A stretch of 64,000 bases of DNA from JBHHUI01 sp965248775. Lineage in GTDB: Bacteria > Chloroflexota > Anaerolineae > Anaerolineales > JBHHUI01. Location: contig OZ252150.1 in the NCBI GenBank assembly GCA_965248775.1, positions 3,410,001-3,474,000 of the forward strand, in the 5' to 3' direction. The notes beneath the pieces are model-generated. The model did no database searches and had not been told where the DNA came from. It saw only the letters and a list, made by a program, of their open reading frames with translations. Below, in pieces: positions 27,308 to 37,788 of this stretch. Each line of letters begins with the position of its first letter. Position 1 is the first letter of the stretch. A program made the position numbers and the translations under genes.

Positions 27308-30300
27308 TTAAGCTTCGACCGGAGCGGCTTCTTCCGTTGTGGCGGCAGCCTCTGCCGCCTCCGGCATTGCATCTGCCACGGGAACGGTTACGTGAAAGGT
27401 ACTACCCACACCAAGTTCGCTTTCAAACCAGGCCTGCCCCCCCTGTAATTCCACAAGGTTCTTCACAATGTTCAGGCCCAGACCGGTGCCTGGGACTTCG
27501 CGCACAGAGCGGTTTTCCGATCGGAAGAACTTGCCGAAGATGCCATCCTTCTCTTCCGGCCCGATCCCAATCCCGGAATCCTCCACCGCGATGTGGAGGA
27601 CTTCCGGTGCGCCTTCCGTATCCCACTCATTAGCAGCTCGTTTGACGTGTATAGTGATCTGACCTTCTTCCGGCGAGTACTTGTGAGCATTACTCACTAG
27701 GTTGGTCAGGATTTGCACTTGGCGGACATAGTCTGCCCACACATCCGGCAAATCGGGATCGCTCTTGACTGTAAGAGATTGTTGCTTATCATCCACAACA
27801 GCTTTTGAACTGCGCACAACTTCCTCTACAACCACGCGGTAGGAGAACTGCGAAGGTTCCAGGCGCATCCGGCCGGATTCGATCTGCGCAATGTCGGCGA
27901 GGTCGCTAACAAGCGTGGCCATGCGATTAACGTTTGTTCGGATCGTGTCCAGGAACTGCGCCTGCATGTCCGTTACCGGCCCCACTGCTCCCTGTGCAAG
28001 CAGATCGGCATAGCCTTTGATTGAAGTCATCGGCGTTTTTAATTCATGTGATACAAACGACACAAACTCACTCTTGGCAAGATTCGCATCCTGCACCTCC
28101 CGATACAGAAGTGCATTGGCGACAGCAATCGAGGCGTGGTCGGCAAGGCGGCGGGCGAATTCCACCTCTTCTTCACTAAATGGATTCTCAGCACCACTCT
28201 GCAAAATGATCACGCCTATGGTTACGTTTTATCGCCGCATTGGAATAGTGAGCTGCCAGTGCATATCGGGAATTGCGAAGGCGGCTGTGGCCGTATCGTC
28301 AAACTCTTTCAGTACTGTGGGCTGCTCGCCCTCGACGGCGGCACTGTAGGTATCCTCATCCAATGCCAGGAGTGTACCCATCAAACTTTTGCGTGTCTCG
28401 GGAGGGTATCCTTCAGCGGCAACGGCCTGCACCCCCTTTTCCATCACGAAGCCCACTAAGCCCGAATCTGCACCGGCAAGTTGCATGGCCTATTCTAACG
28501 TTATTGACATGACTCGATCAATATCCAGTCCGGCGTTCAATTCGCGGTCCAGGCGCTGTAATTGCGAAAGTTCGTCTACGCGCGCTGCAAGCGCCTGATC
28601 GGTCAACGTATAAAGACGAGCATTTTCAATTGCCAGCACAGCTTGTCCACCGAACGCCATCAGAAGGGCTTTGTCATCCTCCGTGAAACTAGAGCCATCG
28701 TGTTTGTTAATTACTTCTATTACGCCCACATTACGGTCACCGATGCCGAGCGGCGCTGCCATTGCAGCCCGCGTTTGGAAGCCACTGTGCTCATCCGCGT
28801 CCTGGAACCAGCGCGGGTCCTCGCGGGTGTTATCAACAACAACGGACTCCTTGGAGGTTGCCGCCGCGCCCACAATCCCTTTACCAGCCGGGATGCGCGT
28901 GTCGATCAATTCTTCCCCGGCGCCTGATGTGACTCGGAAAATGTAGTCGCCGCTTTCTTCGTCCGTCAGCAACAGAGACCCAGCTTCACAATCGATGAGT
29001 TCAACAGCATTGTCCAGTATCAGGTGTAACACTCTGTCGAGATCCAGAGTACCCAAGAGTGTCTGGGCGATCTCATTGAGCGTCTGTAGTTGCTGAGCAC
29101 GGTTCTCAGCCTGTCCATATAACTCGGCTTTGTGAATGGCTGCTGCAGCCTGATCAGCAATCGAGGCGAGAAACTGCTCTTGTTCCTCTGTAAAGATACT
29201 CTCCGGCGTGTGCGCTGCTACAACGAGCGCGCCCATTGTCCGCTCAGGTGCCCGCAGTGGCACACCCAGCCAGGCATGATGCGGCCGATCTAAGGAGGCG
29301 ACATCGTTTTTCACGCAGGCGTCTTCATAATTTGTCGTACGTAACGCCTGCCCGGTTTTAACAACAAGACTTTCGAGACTGGCAGCTTCAGACCAGGTCT
29401 CGCCCTCTCTGTCATTCAGGCGCTCGCCCTTTTCCACGACAAAAACATGGCGCAAAGCACCGGCGCCTTCATCATGGAGAACAATGTAGAAATTGGTCGT
29501 ATCGAGTTCGCGGCTGGTCTGGGCATAGACCAATTCGAGCAGATCATCGAAGTCGATTGTAAAGTTAACTGCCTGCGAGATCTGACTGAGCACATTGAGC
29601 TGGTTCACCCGCCGTTCGAGTGCTTCAACAGCTTGCGCACGCTCAACAGCCAATGAGGACTGGTCGGCAATCGCTTCGAGAAACTGGATGTCGTCTTTGC
29701 GATACGGCCCGCCGGTCCGGCGCGGGCCGAGTGCAAGCCAACCCATCAGGTTGTTTTTGGTCGCCAAGGCAACAAATATGTCGGCAGCCAGTACAGCCAA
29801 CTGTGCGCGATCATCATTCAATTCCGCTGGGACAATCCTGCCTGGACCGAGGTAGATAGTCTGGCGCTGAACGCCAATCGCTCTTGCCAGCGCACCGCTT
29901 GGCTCGAATTGCAAATCTGTGTCCGGTTCGCCCGCAATTGTTACAGCTTCAAATTGCCTGCTGTCCGCCTGCTGTATAAAAATATAGCTGGCATCGGGTC
30001 GCACAGTCACAGCAAGCAGGTCTTGCAATGTGGTTGCAATCGAAGCGATGTCATCCGCCTCTGTTAGCGCATGGCTAAATTCGCTCAGTCGCTCCTGGTA
30101 AGCCCCTCGGCCACGGAAGAAAACCCGATTTACGAGTCCGCGTAGCCAGGCCTGTAACGGACTAAAGACGAGCGCTACAATAAACACTACCAGGCCAATT
30201 AGAATCGGGCTATCGGCGGGCATCTGATAACCCACGAGCAGACTCGCGCCGGCAACCAGCAGCGCGTAGCCTAGCACCGTAAGCGCCAGCAGAAGCATAT

Positions 30301-30325
30301 AAGTAATGGCCTGACCACATATCAT
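27308..30325 (-). pseudogene. Multi-GAF sensor histidine kinase interrupted by two in-frame stop codons
   Basis: Three consecutive open stretches lie in one frame: 30325-28490, 28486-28229 and 28213-27308. They are separated only by TAG (28490-28492, where a Trp codon TGG would fit: TLE-stop-AMQLAG) and TAA (28229-28231). The combined 1006-codon product would have two membrane helices, four GAF domains, a HisKA domain with FVSHELKTPMTSIKGY, and HATPase motifs (NLVSNAHKYSP, EDSGIGIGPEE, GTGLGLNIV). Domains on both sides remain well preserved. TGA lies just upstream of the first ATG, and the membrane part looks short, so the N-terminus may also be lost. Recent pseudogene or read errors; two different stop types argue against recoding. 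Confidence 0.75.
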
Positions 30326-30463
30326 GATTCGTCTAATTCAGCGCGGGCCTTCGTGAGCTTTTATACCCGACCTAATCATTTTACGCCTGGCGGCGCTCAT
30401 TGCAAACCCACGTTACTGCTGTTCCGAATTAGCACCCCATTCGTAGCGAAATCAGCAGGGGAG

Positions 30464-30469
30464 TATAAT
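30464..30469 (+). promoter_or_regulatory. Probable -10 element for the mutase-meaB genes
   Basis: TATAAT lies 42 bases before the start codon. The best -35 is a weak TTCGTA with an 18-base spacer. The rest of the gap 30326-30511 shows nothing else recognisable. Confidence 0.4.
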
Positions 30470-30511
30470 TGCTCGCCTCTGCACCCGTAAAACTGCAGGG
30501 CATCACAAAAT

Positions 30512-30919
30512 ATGGAAAATCAACCTATTCGAGTGCTCATTGCCAAACCCGGATTGGACGGGCATGATCGCGGTGCCAAGATCCTCGCGCGAGCGCTACG
30601 TGACGCCGGGATGGAAGTAATCTATACAGGTTTGCGGCAGACGCCCGAAATGGTGGTGGAAGCTGCCCTGCAAGAGGATGTGGATGTGGTCGGGCTGTCG
30701 ATCCTCTCCGGCGCACATCGGGCGCTCGTGCCGCGCATTATGGAATTGCTCCGCCAGAATGACCTCTCAGATGTGAAGGTATTCCTGGGCGGTATCGTTC
30801 CCGACGACGATGTGGCCGATATGCTCGCTGCAGGCGTCCTGGCCGTGTTCGGACCTGGCACATCGACTGTGACGATCATTGATTCAGTTCGGACTGCAGT
30901 CTTTCCATCCGAGGCTTGA
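30512..30919 (+). CDS. Methylmalonyl-CoA mutase small (cobalamin-binding) subunit
   Basis: 135 residues forming only the B12-binding domain: the base-off motif DGHDRGAK (DxHxxG, His being the cobalt ligand), VVGLSILSGAH (the S-x-L segment) and the GG of VFLGGIVPDDD with FGPGTST near the end. It works with a separate substrate-binding large subunit, not in this window, to interconvert methylmalonyl-CoA and succinyl-CoA. The mutase chaperone meaB follows 51 bases downstream, which supports the assignment. Confidence 0.9.
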   Translation: MENQPIRVLIAKPGLDGHDRGAKILARALRDAGMEVIYTGLRQTPEMVVEAALQEDVDVVGLSILSGAHRALVPRIMELLRQNDLSDVKVFLGGIVPDDDVADMLAAGVLAVFGPGTSTVTIIDSVRTAVFPSEA

Positions 30920-30970
30920 TCTACTCCAGAGCGTTCGAAGCCGCCTCTTCTCCAAAACTACCACGCTGGT

Positions 30971-31939
30971 ATGGCCGTACAATCCATCAACTCCGAGAAT
31001 CTTGCTAGAGAAGTGCTGGCGGGCAATCGTCGTGCACTGGCACGCGCGCTGACACGCGCCGAAAACAATATCAATGAGGGCGGGCTGTTACTGGCCGCGC
31101 TTTATCCTCACACCGGAAACGCCCATATAATCGGCATCACCGGCCCACCGGGCAGCGGAAAGTCTACACTGGTAAGCTCGCTGACAATGCAGCTGCGTGC
31201 AGCGCAGGAGACGGTCGCCATTGTGGCCATTGATCCAACTAGCCCCTCCACCGGCGGTGCGATCATGGGCGACCGCATCCGTATGCGCGAACTTGCCGGT
31301 GACGCGGGAGTCTTCATCCGCAGCATGGCAACACGAGGCCTTCTGGGCGGGTTGGCGCACACAACAGCCGATCTGGTCGATGTCCTAGACGCAGCTGGAT
31401 TTGACCGCGTCCTGATCGAAACAGTTGGGGCCGGGCAATCCGAGGTGGACATCGCTGCCGCTGCCCACACGACCGTAGTTGTCGAGGCGCCGGGACTTGG
31501 GGATGATGTCCAGGCCATTAAAGCAGGCATACTTGAGATCGCGGATTTGCTGGTTCTCAATAAGGCTGATCATCCGAATTCCGGCGCGGCTTTGCAGGCG
31601 CTACGCACTATGCTTTCATTGGGAAGCACAGAAGACGCATGGGAAATCCCGCTGCTGAAGACGGTTGCGATCGATGGGCAAGGTGTCGCTGCGTTGCTAT
31701 CCAAAATAAATGAGCACCAAAGATACTTGCGAAATAGCGGAATGCTGCTACAACGGAGGCAGCTACATGTGCGCGCGAATCTGGAGCTACGCTTGCGCGC
31801 CTCATTGCTGGCGGAGTACTTCCGGGGACCAGCTGCGCACCGTTTTGATGAAATCGTCGCAGCCGTAATCGCTCGCGAAATCGATCCAGCCACCGCCATC
31901 GCAACCCTTCTCGATAGTCAGGGTTTTAATAAAGAGTAG
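30971..31939 (+). CDS. meaB: MeaB/ArgK-type GTPase, methylmalonyl-CoA mutase chaperone
   Basis: 322 residues. P-loop GPPGSGKST, switch region with DRIRMREL, ETVGAGQSEVDI (the Walker B-like glutamate segment of SIMIBI GTPases) and the guanine-specificity NKAD. It protects and reloads adenosylcobalamin in the mutase. The short gap from the B12 subunit gene suggests one transcript. Confidence 0.94.
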   Translation: MAVQSINSENLAREVLAGNRRALARALTRAENNINEGGLLLAALYPHTGNAHIIGITGPPGSGKSTLVSSLTMQLRAAQETVAIVAIDPTSPSTGGAIMGDRIRMRELAGDAGVFIRSMATRGLLGGLAHTTADLVDVLDAAGFDRVLIETVGAGQSEVDIAAAAHTTVVVEAPGLGDDVQAIKAGILEIADLLVLNKADHPNSGAALQALRTMLSLGSTEDAWEIPLLKTVAIDGQGVAALLSKINEHQRYLRNSGMLLQRRQLHVRANLELRLRASLLAEYFRGPAAHRFDEIVAAVIAREIDPATAIATLLDSQGFNKE

Positions 31940-32006
31940 AAGAAGAGCCGCCATTCGTATTGAGGCGAATTCTGTTTTTCATTACAGATTCGAAGAGAAC
32001 TAACCG

Positions 32007-32984
32007 ATGCCCCTGACTCCTCAGTTGAACAACCCCAGCATTTACGGCAACATCATGCTCTATGCAGGAACAAGTTCTCCGGAGCTTGCCCAAGAGATCA
32101 GCGACTATTTAGATGTATCGCTCAGCGGGCGTGACTTGGTAAAATTTCCGAATGACAATCTATTCTGCCGCCTGCATTCGAGCGCCCGTGGGCAAGATGT
32201 GTACATCATCCAGACCACCTCCAGGCCGGTGAGCGACAACATTATGGAGTTGCTCATCATGCTCCAGACTCTCAAACTTGATTCGGTTGGGCGGCTGACC
32301 GCTGTTATGCCATACATGGCATATGCCCGCTCAGATAAAAAGGACCAGCCACGCGTACCCATCTCCGCGCGCTTAATGGCCGACATGATTGAAGTGGCGG
32401 GGGCTGACCGATATATGACCCTTGATCTGCATGCCGGACAAATCCAGGGCTTCTTTTCCATCCCCGGAGATGTACTGACCGCTTTCCACATATTGAGCGA
32501 TTACTTCCTTGAACGCATGTACCAGATGCACGATCCGGTGGTGGTGACTGCCGATCTGGGTTATGCCAAAAAAGGTCGCAACTTTGCTGTGAAGCTCAAG
32601 GTGCCGATGGCATTCGTAGAGAAACGCCGTACCGGCCCGGAGACGGAGGCCATGACGATCATCGGCGATGTGAACGACCACGACGTGATTATTGTGGATG
32701 ATGAGATTGATACAGCCGGCTCAATGGTCGAGGCCTTTAAAATTCTGAAAAACAATGGGGCACGTGATGTCTATGTGAGTTGCGTACATCCGATCCTCTC
32801 AGACCCAGCCACCGAACGCTTGCGGGGCCTGGATATCAAGGAAATCGTTGTGACAAATACAGTCCCCATCCCCCCAGAAAAGCGTCTCCCAAACATGACT
32901 GTTCTCTCCACTGCCCCACTCCTCGCCGAAGTTATCCTGCGCGCCCACGAGGGCCGCAGCGTTGGTGCGATGTTCAACGAATAA
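32007..32984 (+). CDS. prs: Ribose-phosphate pyrophosphokinase
   Basis: 325 residues. ATP and ribose-5-phosphate site residues are in YARSDKKDQPRVPISARL and DLHAGQIQGFF, and the PRPP-binding loop is VDDEIDTAGSM. It makes PRPP for nucleotide, His and Trp synthesis in the cytosol. It lies 67 bases after meaB on the same strand. Confidence 0.96.
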   Translation: MPLTPQLNNPSIYGNIMLYAGTSSPELAQEISDYLDVSLSGRDLVKFPNDNLFCRLHSSARGQDVYIIQTTSRPVSDNIMELLIMLQTLKLDSVGRLTAVMPYMAYARSDKKDQPRVPISARLMADMIEVAGADRYMTLDLHAGQIQGFFSIPGDVLTAFHILSDYFLERMYQMHDPVVVTADLGYAKKGRNFAVKLKVPMAFVEKRRTGPETEAMTIIGDVNDHDVIIVDDEIDTAGSMVEAFKILKNNGARDVYVSCVHPILSDPATERLRGLDIKEIVVTNTVPIPPEKRLPNMTVLSTAPLLAEVILRAHEGRSVGAMFNE

Positions 32985-33005
32985 GCCAACGAACAGCCTG
33001 CATGC

Positions 33006-33011
33006 TATAAT
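33006..33011 (+). promoter_or_regulatory. Possible -10 element for secA
   Basis: TATAAT is followed by an AT-rich leader of about 95 bases before the secA ATG at 33105. No convincing -35 box was found. Confidence 0.3.
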
Positions 33012-33104
33012 TTCTTGCAAGTTAGAGATTTGAGTTAAAGTTAGATAAATTGTTGCGATATGAGATTGATTGCACCCTAACTCCCCACTCTAACCTCCAT
33101 TCAT

Positions 33105-36100
33105 ATGTTCAAGAAGATATTCAGCACTATCGGTGGGAAGCCGACCGAGAAAGATTTGCAGCGCTACAGCGAAGTAGCAGATCAAATCATCGCACGCGGC
33201 CCCGAAATCGAACGACTCAGTGAGGCAGAATTACGCGCCAAGACAGACGAATTCCGCGCGCAAATTCAGGCTGCCAGGGCGGGTCTTGAGAACGATGAGG
33301 CCGTCCGCGCAGCCGAGAATCGGGTACTTGACGAAATCCTGATTGAGGCCTTTGCCGTTGTACGCGAAGCTGCGGTGCGCGCTATCGGCCTGCGCCACTA
33401 CGCCGTGCAACTCACTGGTGGTCAGGTATTGCATGAGGGGCGAGTAGCAGAAATGCGCACGGGCGAGGGCAAGACGCTCGTCGCCACACTGCCATTCTAT
33501 CTGAACGCCCTCACCGGTCGGGGGGTGCACCTCGTTACTGTCAACGATTACCTCGCCCGGCGCGATGCGAAATGGATGGGGCCGATCTATCGGTTGCTCG
33601 GCATGGAAGTGGGAATCCTGCAAGACGCATCGCGGACAGAACATGCCCGCAAAGCTTTCATGTACGACCCCGAACGCGAAAGCCCCCAGGAAGACAACAA
33701 CCAGATGCGATCGGTGTTACGTCGCGAGGCGTATCTGGCGGACATCACCTACGGTACAAATAATGAGTTCGGCTTCGACTACCTGCGCGACAATATGGCC
33801 AACAGCCTGTCCGAACGCAGACAGGTTGAATTGAACTACAGCATCATCGATGAGGTCGATAACGTCCTTATCGATAGCGCCCGTACCCCGCTGATCATCT
33901 CTGGCCCGGCGCAGTTCGACACGCAAATGTATGGCGAACTGGCGCGTGTTGCCAAACAAATGCGCCCTGAACTGTTCGAGATCGACGAGCGCGGGCGCAC
34001 CATCGCTTTAACAGAGGAAGGCTACGATCGTGCAGAAGAATTGATTGGGCGACCATTGCGCGATCCGGACAATCCAGAGGACATTACACCGGAGCAAGCT
34101 CAATTACAAGGCTTTCTGGAGCAGGCCATGCGTGCGGAGTTCCTCTTCAAGCGCAACAAGGATTACCTTGTCCAAGCCGGAAACGTACATATCGTAGATA
34201 CCTTCACGGGGCGCGTGATGCCCGGTCGGCGCTGGTCTGACGGTCTGCATCAGGCCATCGAGGCCAAAGAGGGCATGCGCATTCAGGCGGAGAACGTCAC
34301 TTACGCGACAATCACCCTTCAGAATTTCTTTCGACTCTACTCCAAATTGGCAGGCATGTCTGGTACAGCTGTGACTGAGTCAGAAGAGTTCGACAAGATT
34401 TACAGTTTGGCTGTCGTGCCGATCCCAACGAATCTTGACTACCGCGCGGTGCGCGATCCCGAACTGGAAGAGATCGAATATAAGGAAAACGGCTATAAAT
34501 TCTCGTACGTCGCGAGGAAGGATGACCCCGAAACGCCGATTCTTTGGCGGCGAAAAGACTATGACGATCTAGTCTACCGCTCGGAGGAGGCCAAGCTCCG
34601 CGCTATTGTGCAGGAAATTGTCGCAATGCACGCAGTCGGCCGTCCACTTTTGATCGGGACAACCTCTGTGGATGGATCAGAATATCTGTCCGGCAGATTG
34701 CGCGCCGAACTATTGCGCAAGCTGGCGCTGGTCTGGCTGTTGCGCGATTACTGGTTCGAAGCCAACGACCAGCAGGAAGACGGGCGCGCCGTTGCAGAAT
34801 TGACTTTCCTCAACAAACCCTTGACGACAATCAAGCCAGCCGATATGCGTCCGATGGCCAAAGAATTGGGCTTGAAGTTGAACCCGACAGAACCGCAAAA
34901 CTTGAAACGGCTGGCTCAGATAATCGGTGTCCCACAAACAGCAATCAATCGCTTGGAAGGGATTCTGGACGGCGGCATCCCGCATCAGGTTCTCAACGCC
35001 AAGAAGCACGACGAAGAATCGCAGATCATTGCTCATGCCGGCAAACTTGGTGCGGTCACCATCGCGACAAATATGGCCGGTCGTGGTGTGGACATCAAGC
35101 TCGGCGGCGACATCACCGAAGAAACACTAAATCAAGTGAATCGCGTTCTTGGCCGTGAGAGTGTTGCAGATCCGTTCGACATGACCAACGAGGAGCGAGC
35201 AGAAGCGCTGCAACAACTCGACCCGGAGCAATACGGAATTTATAGCGAGGAAGTAGAAGCCTACCTCACTCATTTGGAAGACGAGCGCACTGTACGCGCC
35301 CAAGGCGGACTGCATGTGATCAGCTCTGAGCGCCACGAGGCCCGCCGCATCGACAACCAGCTGCGCGGCCGCGCTGGACGACAGGGCGACCCAGGTTCCA
35401 GCCGCTTCTATCTTTCGCTTGAAGACGAGCTCATGCGACGCTTTGGCGGCCAGAACGTCTCCGGCTTGATGGAACGTCTTAAGATCGATGAGATGCTGCC
35501 CATCGAACACGGGCTTGTGAATAAAAGCATCGAACAGTCGCAGACACGCGTAGAGGGAGCCAACTTCGACGTACGCAAACATTTGCTTGAGTATGACGAT
35601 GTACTCAACGATCAGCGCAACAAATTTTACGATCAGCGCAATCTCATCTTCAGCAAAGAAGACCCAAGCGACGACTTGCAGGAAATGCTGGCCTCCGAAA
35701 CGCAACGGCGGGTTGAACTTGCCGCAATGGAGGAGGATGGTTGGTGGAAGTTGCTCTCCTGGCTAAACTCGACGCAGCCCACCTTGCAGCGCTTAGACGG
35801 CCTGTTGTTGTTCTCATTCAGTATCGAACTCCTTTTGGATGAAATCGGCGCGCAACTCCCTGCGCTGGCAGATGGTTGGCAGACACATAAGGCTGCCATC
35901 GAAGGATCGCAAACAGCTGGTCACGATCCAGCAGCCGTCAAAGCGGCGGCCGACGAAGCACGCAACCATCTGCAACAGGCCACTGAACAGCTTCCGCAAA
36001 TCAAAGAGACGTTACTCGACATCGCCGCACACTCGGCTGCAGCTGCGCGCGAACGCCTGATTGCCTCAATTGAAACGCAACTCGAAACACTGTCCACACA

Positions 36101-37388
36101 CGCTTCGGAGCGCGGCCGTTATAAGCGCGAATTGGCCGAGATGGCTTACGAAGGCGCGCTCAATGAAGCCCGGGAGTATGGCCGTCCGATCCAGGTCCGA
36201 ACAGTTGCGAAGGATATGTTTGAGACGGCGACGATACAAAGCAGTCTTTCCAAGAGCGAATTGCAGGCACTCACACCCGACAATGTGCAGACCGAAGTGG
36301 CGCAAAGGGTCGAGGCGCTTGCCGGTAACGACTTCCTTCAACGAGCACTGAAACGGATCGCCGTCCGCAGTCGACTTGAGATTGACCTGGAAACGCCTGC
36401 CTGGGAGGATCTCGATTGGGATGCACTTATCTATACAGTATTGTACAAGTTGGAAGCCGCTCACATCGCGCAGACCGAGCGTCACCTCCGTGAGATCGAG
36501 GGCATACTCGAAAACCGCATAAAGAGGCCGGAGCAACTGACGCGCGATGCAATGGGACGCCTGGTGCTCGACATGGCCTACAGCCAGGATGTCCAGATCG
36601 ATCAGCGTACCAAACAACGTCAGGTGCGCCTGCAACAACGCTTCCCGTATGTCTACTTTGCAGGCCGACTGCTGGATGGCGTTGAGCCGGAAGAACTCAC
36701 TGAAAGAATCCTGGTGCACTTGCAAACGGCAACAGATATTCAGCGGGTGTCCTGGGGCGAAGCCGAACTCCAACGCCTCAGCACAGCTCAGGTTGCGGAC
36801 CTGGATGCCGAAACACAGAAGTGGTTGCAGAGCAAGCTCGCTGCGGAAGACTCGGCCGCCATTGCCGGTCAAAAGCTGGGCACTATTGAAGCCTCGTTGC
36901 GCGACAGCTTACGGGATGCGCTCGGCAAACGCATTGCGGTTGGCGCACATCGGCAACTCATGATATCCATCAGCGGGCAATTGTGGGTAGACTACCTCAC
37001 TGAAATCGAAGGCATACGTACTTCCATTGGATTGGAAGCCTATGCACAACGCGATCCGCTGCTCGCGTACAAGCGTCGAGCTTACGAGCAGTTTCGACAG
37101 CTTCTTACCGATATGCGGGCTGGGGTTGTCTCCCGTCTGTTCACGTTCCAGCCGCGCAACCTGGACGAACTGCGCTCCGATATTGAGCGCAGCGCACCGG
37201 CAGAGCAACAGACTCACAAGACGCCGGGACGTAACGAGCCGTGCTGGTGTGGCAGTGGCAAGAAATATAAAAATTGCCATCTGCGTACCGAGCAAGGCCA
37301 GCAAGGTAACGGCGCGGCTGCAGCGCGGCCACCGAAACCTCGCAAAGCGAAGAAAAAGAAGAAGTCCAAGAAACAGAGACAACGTTAG
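33105..37388 (+). CDS. secA: Preprotein translocase ATPase SecA (extra long)
   Basis: 1427 residues against about 800-900 in most bacteria. It keeps the Walker A MRTGEGKT (residues 117-124), VNDYLARRDAKWM, DEVD box (SIIDEVDNVLIDSART), the second-motor-domain motifs ATNMAGRGVDIKLGG and QLRGRAGRQGDPGSSRFYLS, and a C-terminal SEC-C zinc motif CWCGSGKKYKNCH (about 1378-1392) with a Lys-rich tail. Extra length lies in the second motor domain (roughly 455-490 and 535-615) and above all in the helical wing and scaffold region (about 860-1280), which is Gln/Ala-rich and probably coiled coil. Drives export through SecYEG. Confidence 0.95.
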   Translation: MFKKIFSTIGGKPTEKDLQRYSEVADQIIARGPEIERLSEAELRAKTDEFRAQIQAARAGLENDEAVRAAENRVLDEILIEAFAVVREAAVRAIGLRHYAVQLTGGQVLHEGRVAEMRTGEGKTLVATLPFYLNALTGRGVHLVTVNDYLARRDAKWMGPIYRLLGMEVGILQDASRTEHARKAFMYDPERESPQEDNNQMRSVLRREAYLADITYGTNNEFGFDYLRDNMANSLSERRQVELNYSIIDEVDNVLIDSARTPLIISGPAQFDTQMYGELARVAKQMRPELFEIDERGRTIALTEEGYDRAEELIGRPLRDPDNPEDITPEQAQLQGFLEQAMRAEFLFKRNKDYLVQAGNVHIVDTFTGRVMPGRRWSDGLHQAIEAKEGMRIQAENVTYATITLQNFFRLYSKLAGMSGTAVTESEEFDKIYSLAVVPIPTNLDYRAVRDPELEEIEYKENGYKFSYVARKDDPETPILWRRKDYDDLVYRSEEAKLRAIVQEIVAMHAVGRPLLIGTTSVDGSEYLSGRLRAELLRKLALVWLLRDYWFEANDQQEDGRAVAELTFLNKPLTTIKPADMRPMAKELGLKLNPTEPQNLKRLAQIIGVPQTAINRLEGILDGGIPHQVLNAKKHDEESQIIAHAGKLGAVTIATNMAGRGVDIKLGGDITEETLNQVNRVLGRESVADPFDMTNEERAEALQQLDPEQYGIYSEEVEAYLTHLEDERTVRAQGGLHVISSERHEARRIDNQLRGRAGRQGDPGSSRFYLSLEDELMRRFGGQNVSGLMERLKIDEMLPIEHGLVNKSIEQSQTRVEGANFDVRKHLLEYDDVLNDQRNKFYDQRNLIFSKEDPSDDLQEMLASETQRRVELAAMEEDGWWKLLSWLNSTQPTLQRLDGLLLFSFSIELLLDEIGAQLPALADGWQTHKAAIEGSQTAGHDPAAVKAAADEARNHLQQATEQLPQIKETLLDIAAHSAAAARERLIASIETQLETLSTHASERGRYKRELAEMAYEGALNEAREYGRPIQVRTVAKDMFETATIQSSLSKSELQALTPDNVQTEVAQRVEALAGNDFLQRALKRIAVRSRLEIDLETPAWEDLDWDALIYTVLYKLEAAHIAQTERHLREIEGILENRIKRPEQLTRDAMGRLVLDMAYSQDVQIDQRTKQRQVRLQQRFPYVYFAGRLLDGVEPEELTERILVHLQTATDIQRVSWGEAELQRLSTAQVADLDAETQKWLQSKLAAEDSAAIAGQKLGTIEASLRDSLRDALGKRIAVGAHRQLMISISGQLWVDYLTEIEGIRTSIGLEAYAQRDPLLAYKRRAYEQFRQLLTDMRAGVVSRLFTFQPRNLDELRSDIERSAPAEQQTHKTPGRNEPCWCGSGKKYKNCHLRTEQGQQGNGAAAARPPKPRKAKKKKKSKKQRQR

Positions 37389-37393
37389 CTACT

Positions 37394-37777
37394 GTGAATG
37401 ATTCTGTTGCCCGCAAAAAACGCGCCGCCCGCCTGCTTGCTGATCTAGATCCACGGCTGCTCGACTTTCTCAAGAATAAGGCAAACACGTTCGTCAAGTG
37501 GGACCTGATTCTGTTCTTCCACGAGAATCCGCACACCACAGATACCGCAGAAAACATCAGCCGTTATACGGGCCGGGACCCGATCATCGTTACAAACGAA
37601 CTGAGCGATCTTGTGCAGAGTGGCGTGCTCAATTCAAGCCAGGTCGGAGACCTCACCATCTTTACGCTCTCCTCTGATACTGAGCTGCGCGAACTCGTGT
37701 CCATGTTCGTGAAGGCCTCTGAAGATCGGCAGTTTCGGGTCAAGGCGATATACCATGTCATGCGCGCAATGAAGTAA
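37394..37777 (+). CDS. Small winged-helix-like protein
   Basis: 127 residues from GTG 37394, five bases after the secA stop. The middle (KWDLILFFHENPHTTDTAENISRYT, then VTNELSDLVQSGVLNSSQVGDLTIFTLS) has the helix-turn-helix plus beta-wing pattern of winged-helix regulators. No family was recognised. It is 11 bases before a KaiC-like ATPase gene, so it may be a regulator or adaptor of that system. DNA binding is inferred. Confidence 0.65.
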   Translation: MNDSVARKKRAARLLADLDPRLLDFLKNKANTFVKWDLILFFHENPHTTDTAENISRYTGRDPIIVTNELSDLVQSGVLNSSQVGDLTIFTLSSDTELRELVSMFVKASEDRQFRVKAIYHVMRAMK

Positions 37778-37788
37778 GCGATCCCGCA

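Noticed and set aside
27308..30325. Stops in the histidine kinase as recoded selenocysteine or pyrrolysine
   Set aside because: One is TAG and the other TAA, no hairpin in SECIS position was seen, and TAA is not recoded. Mutation or error is simpler.
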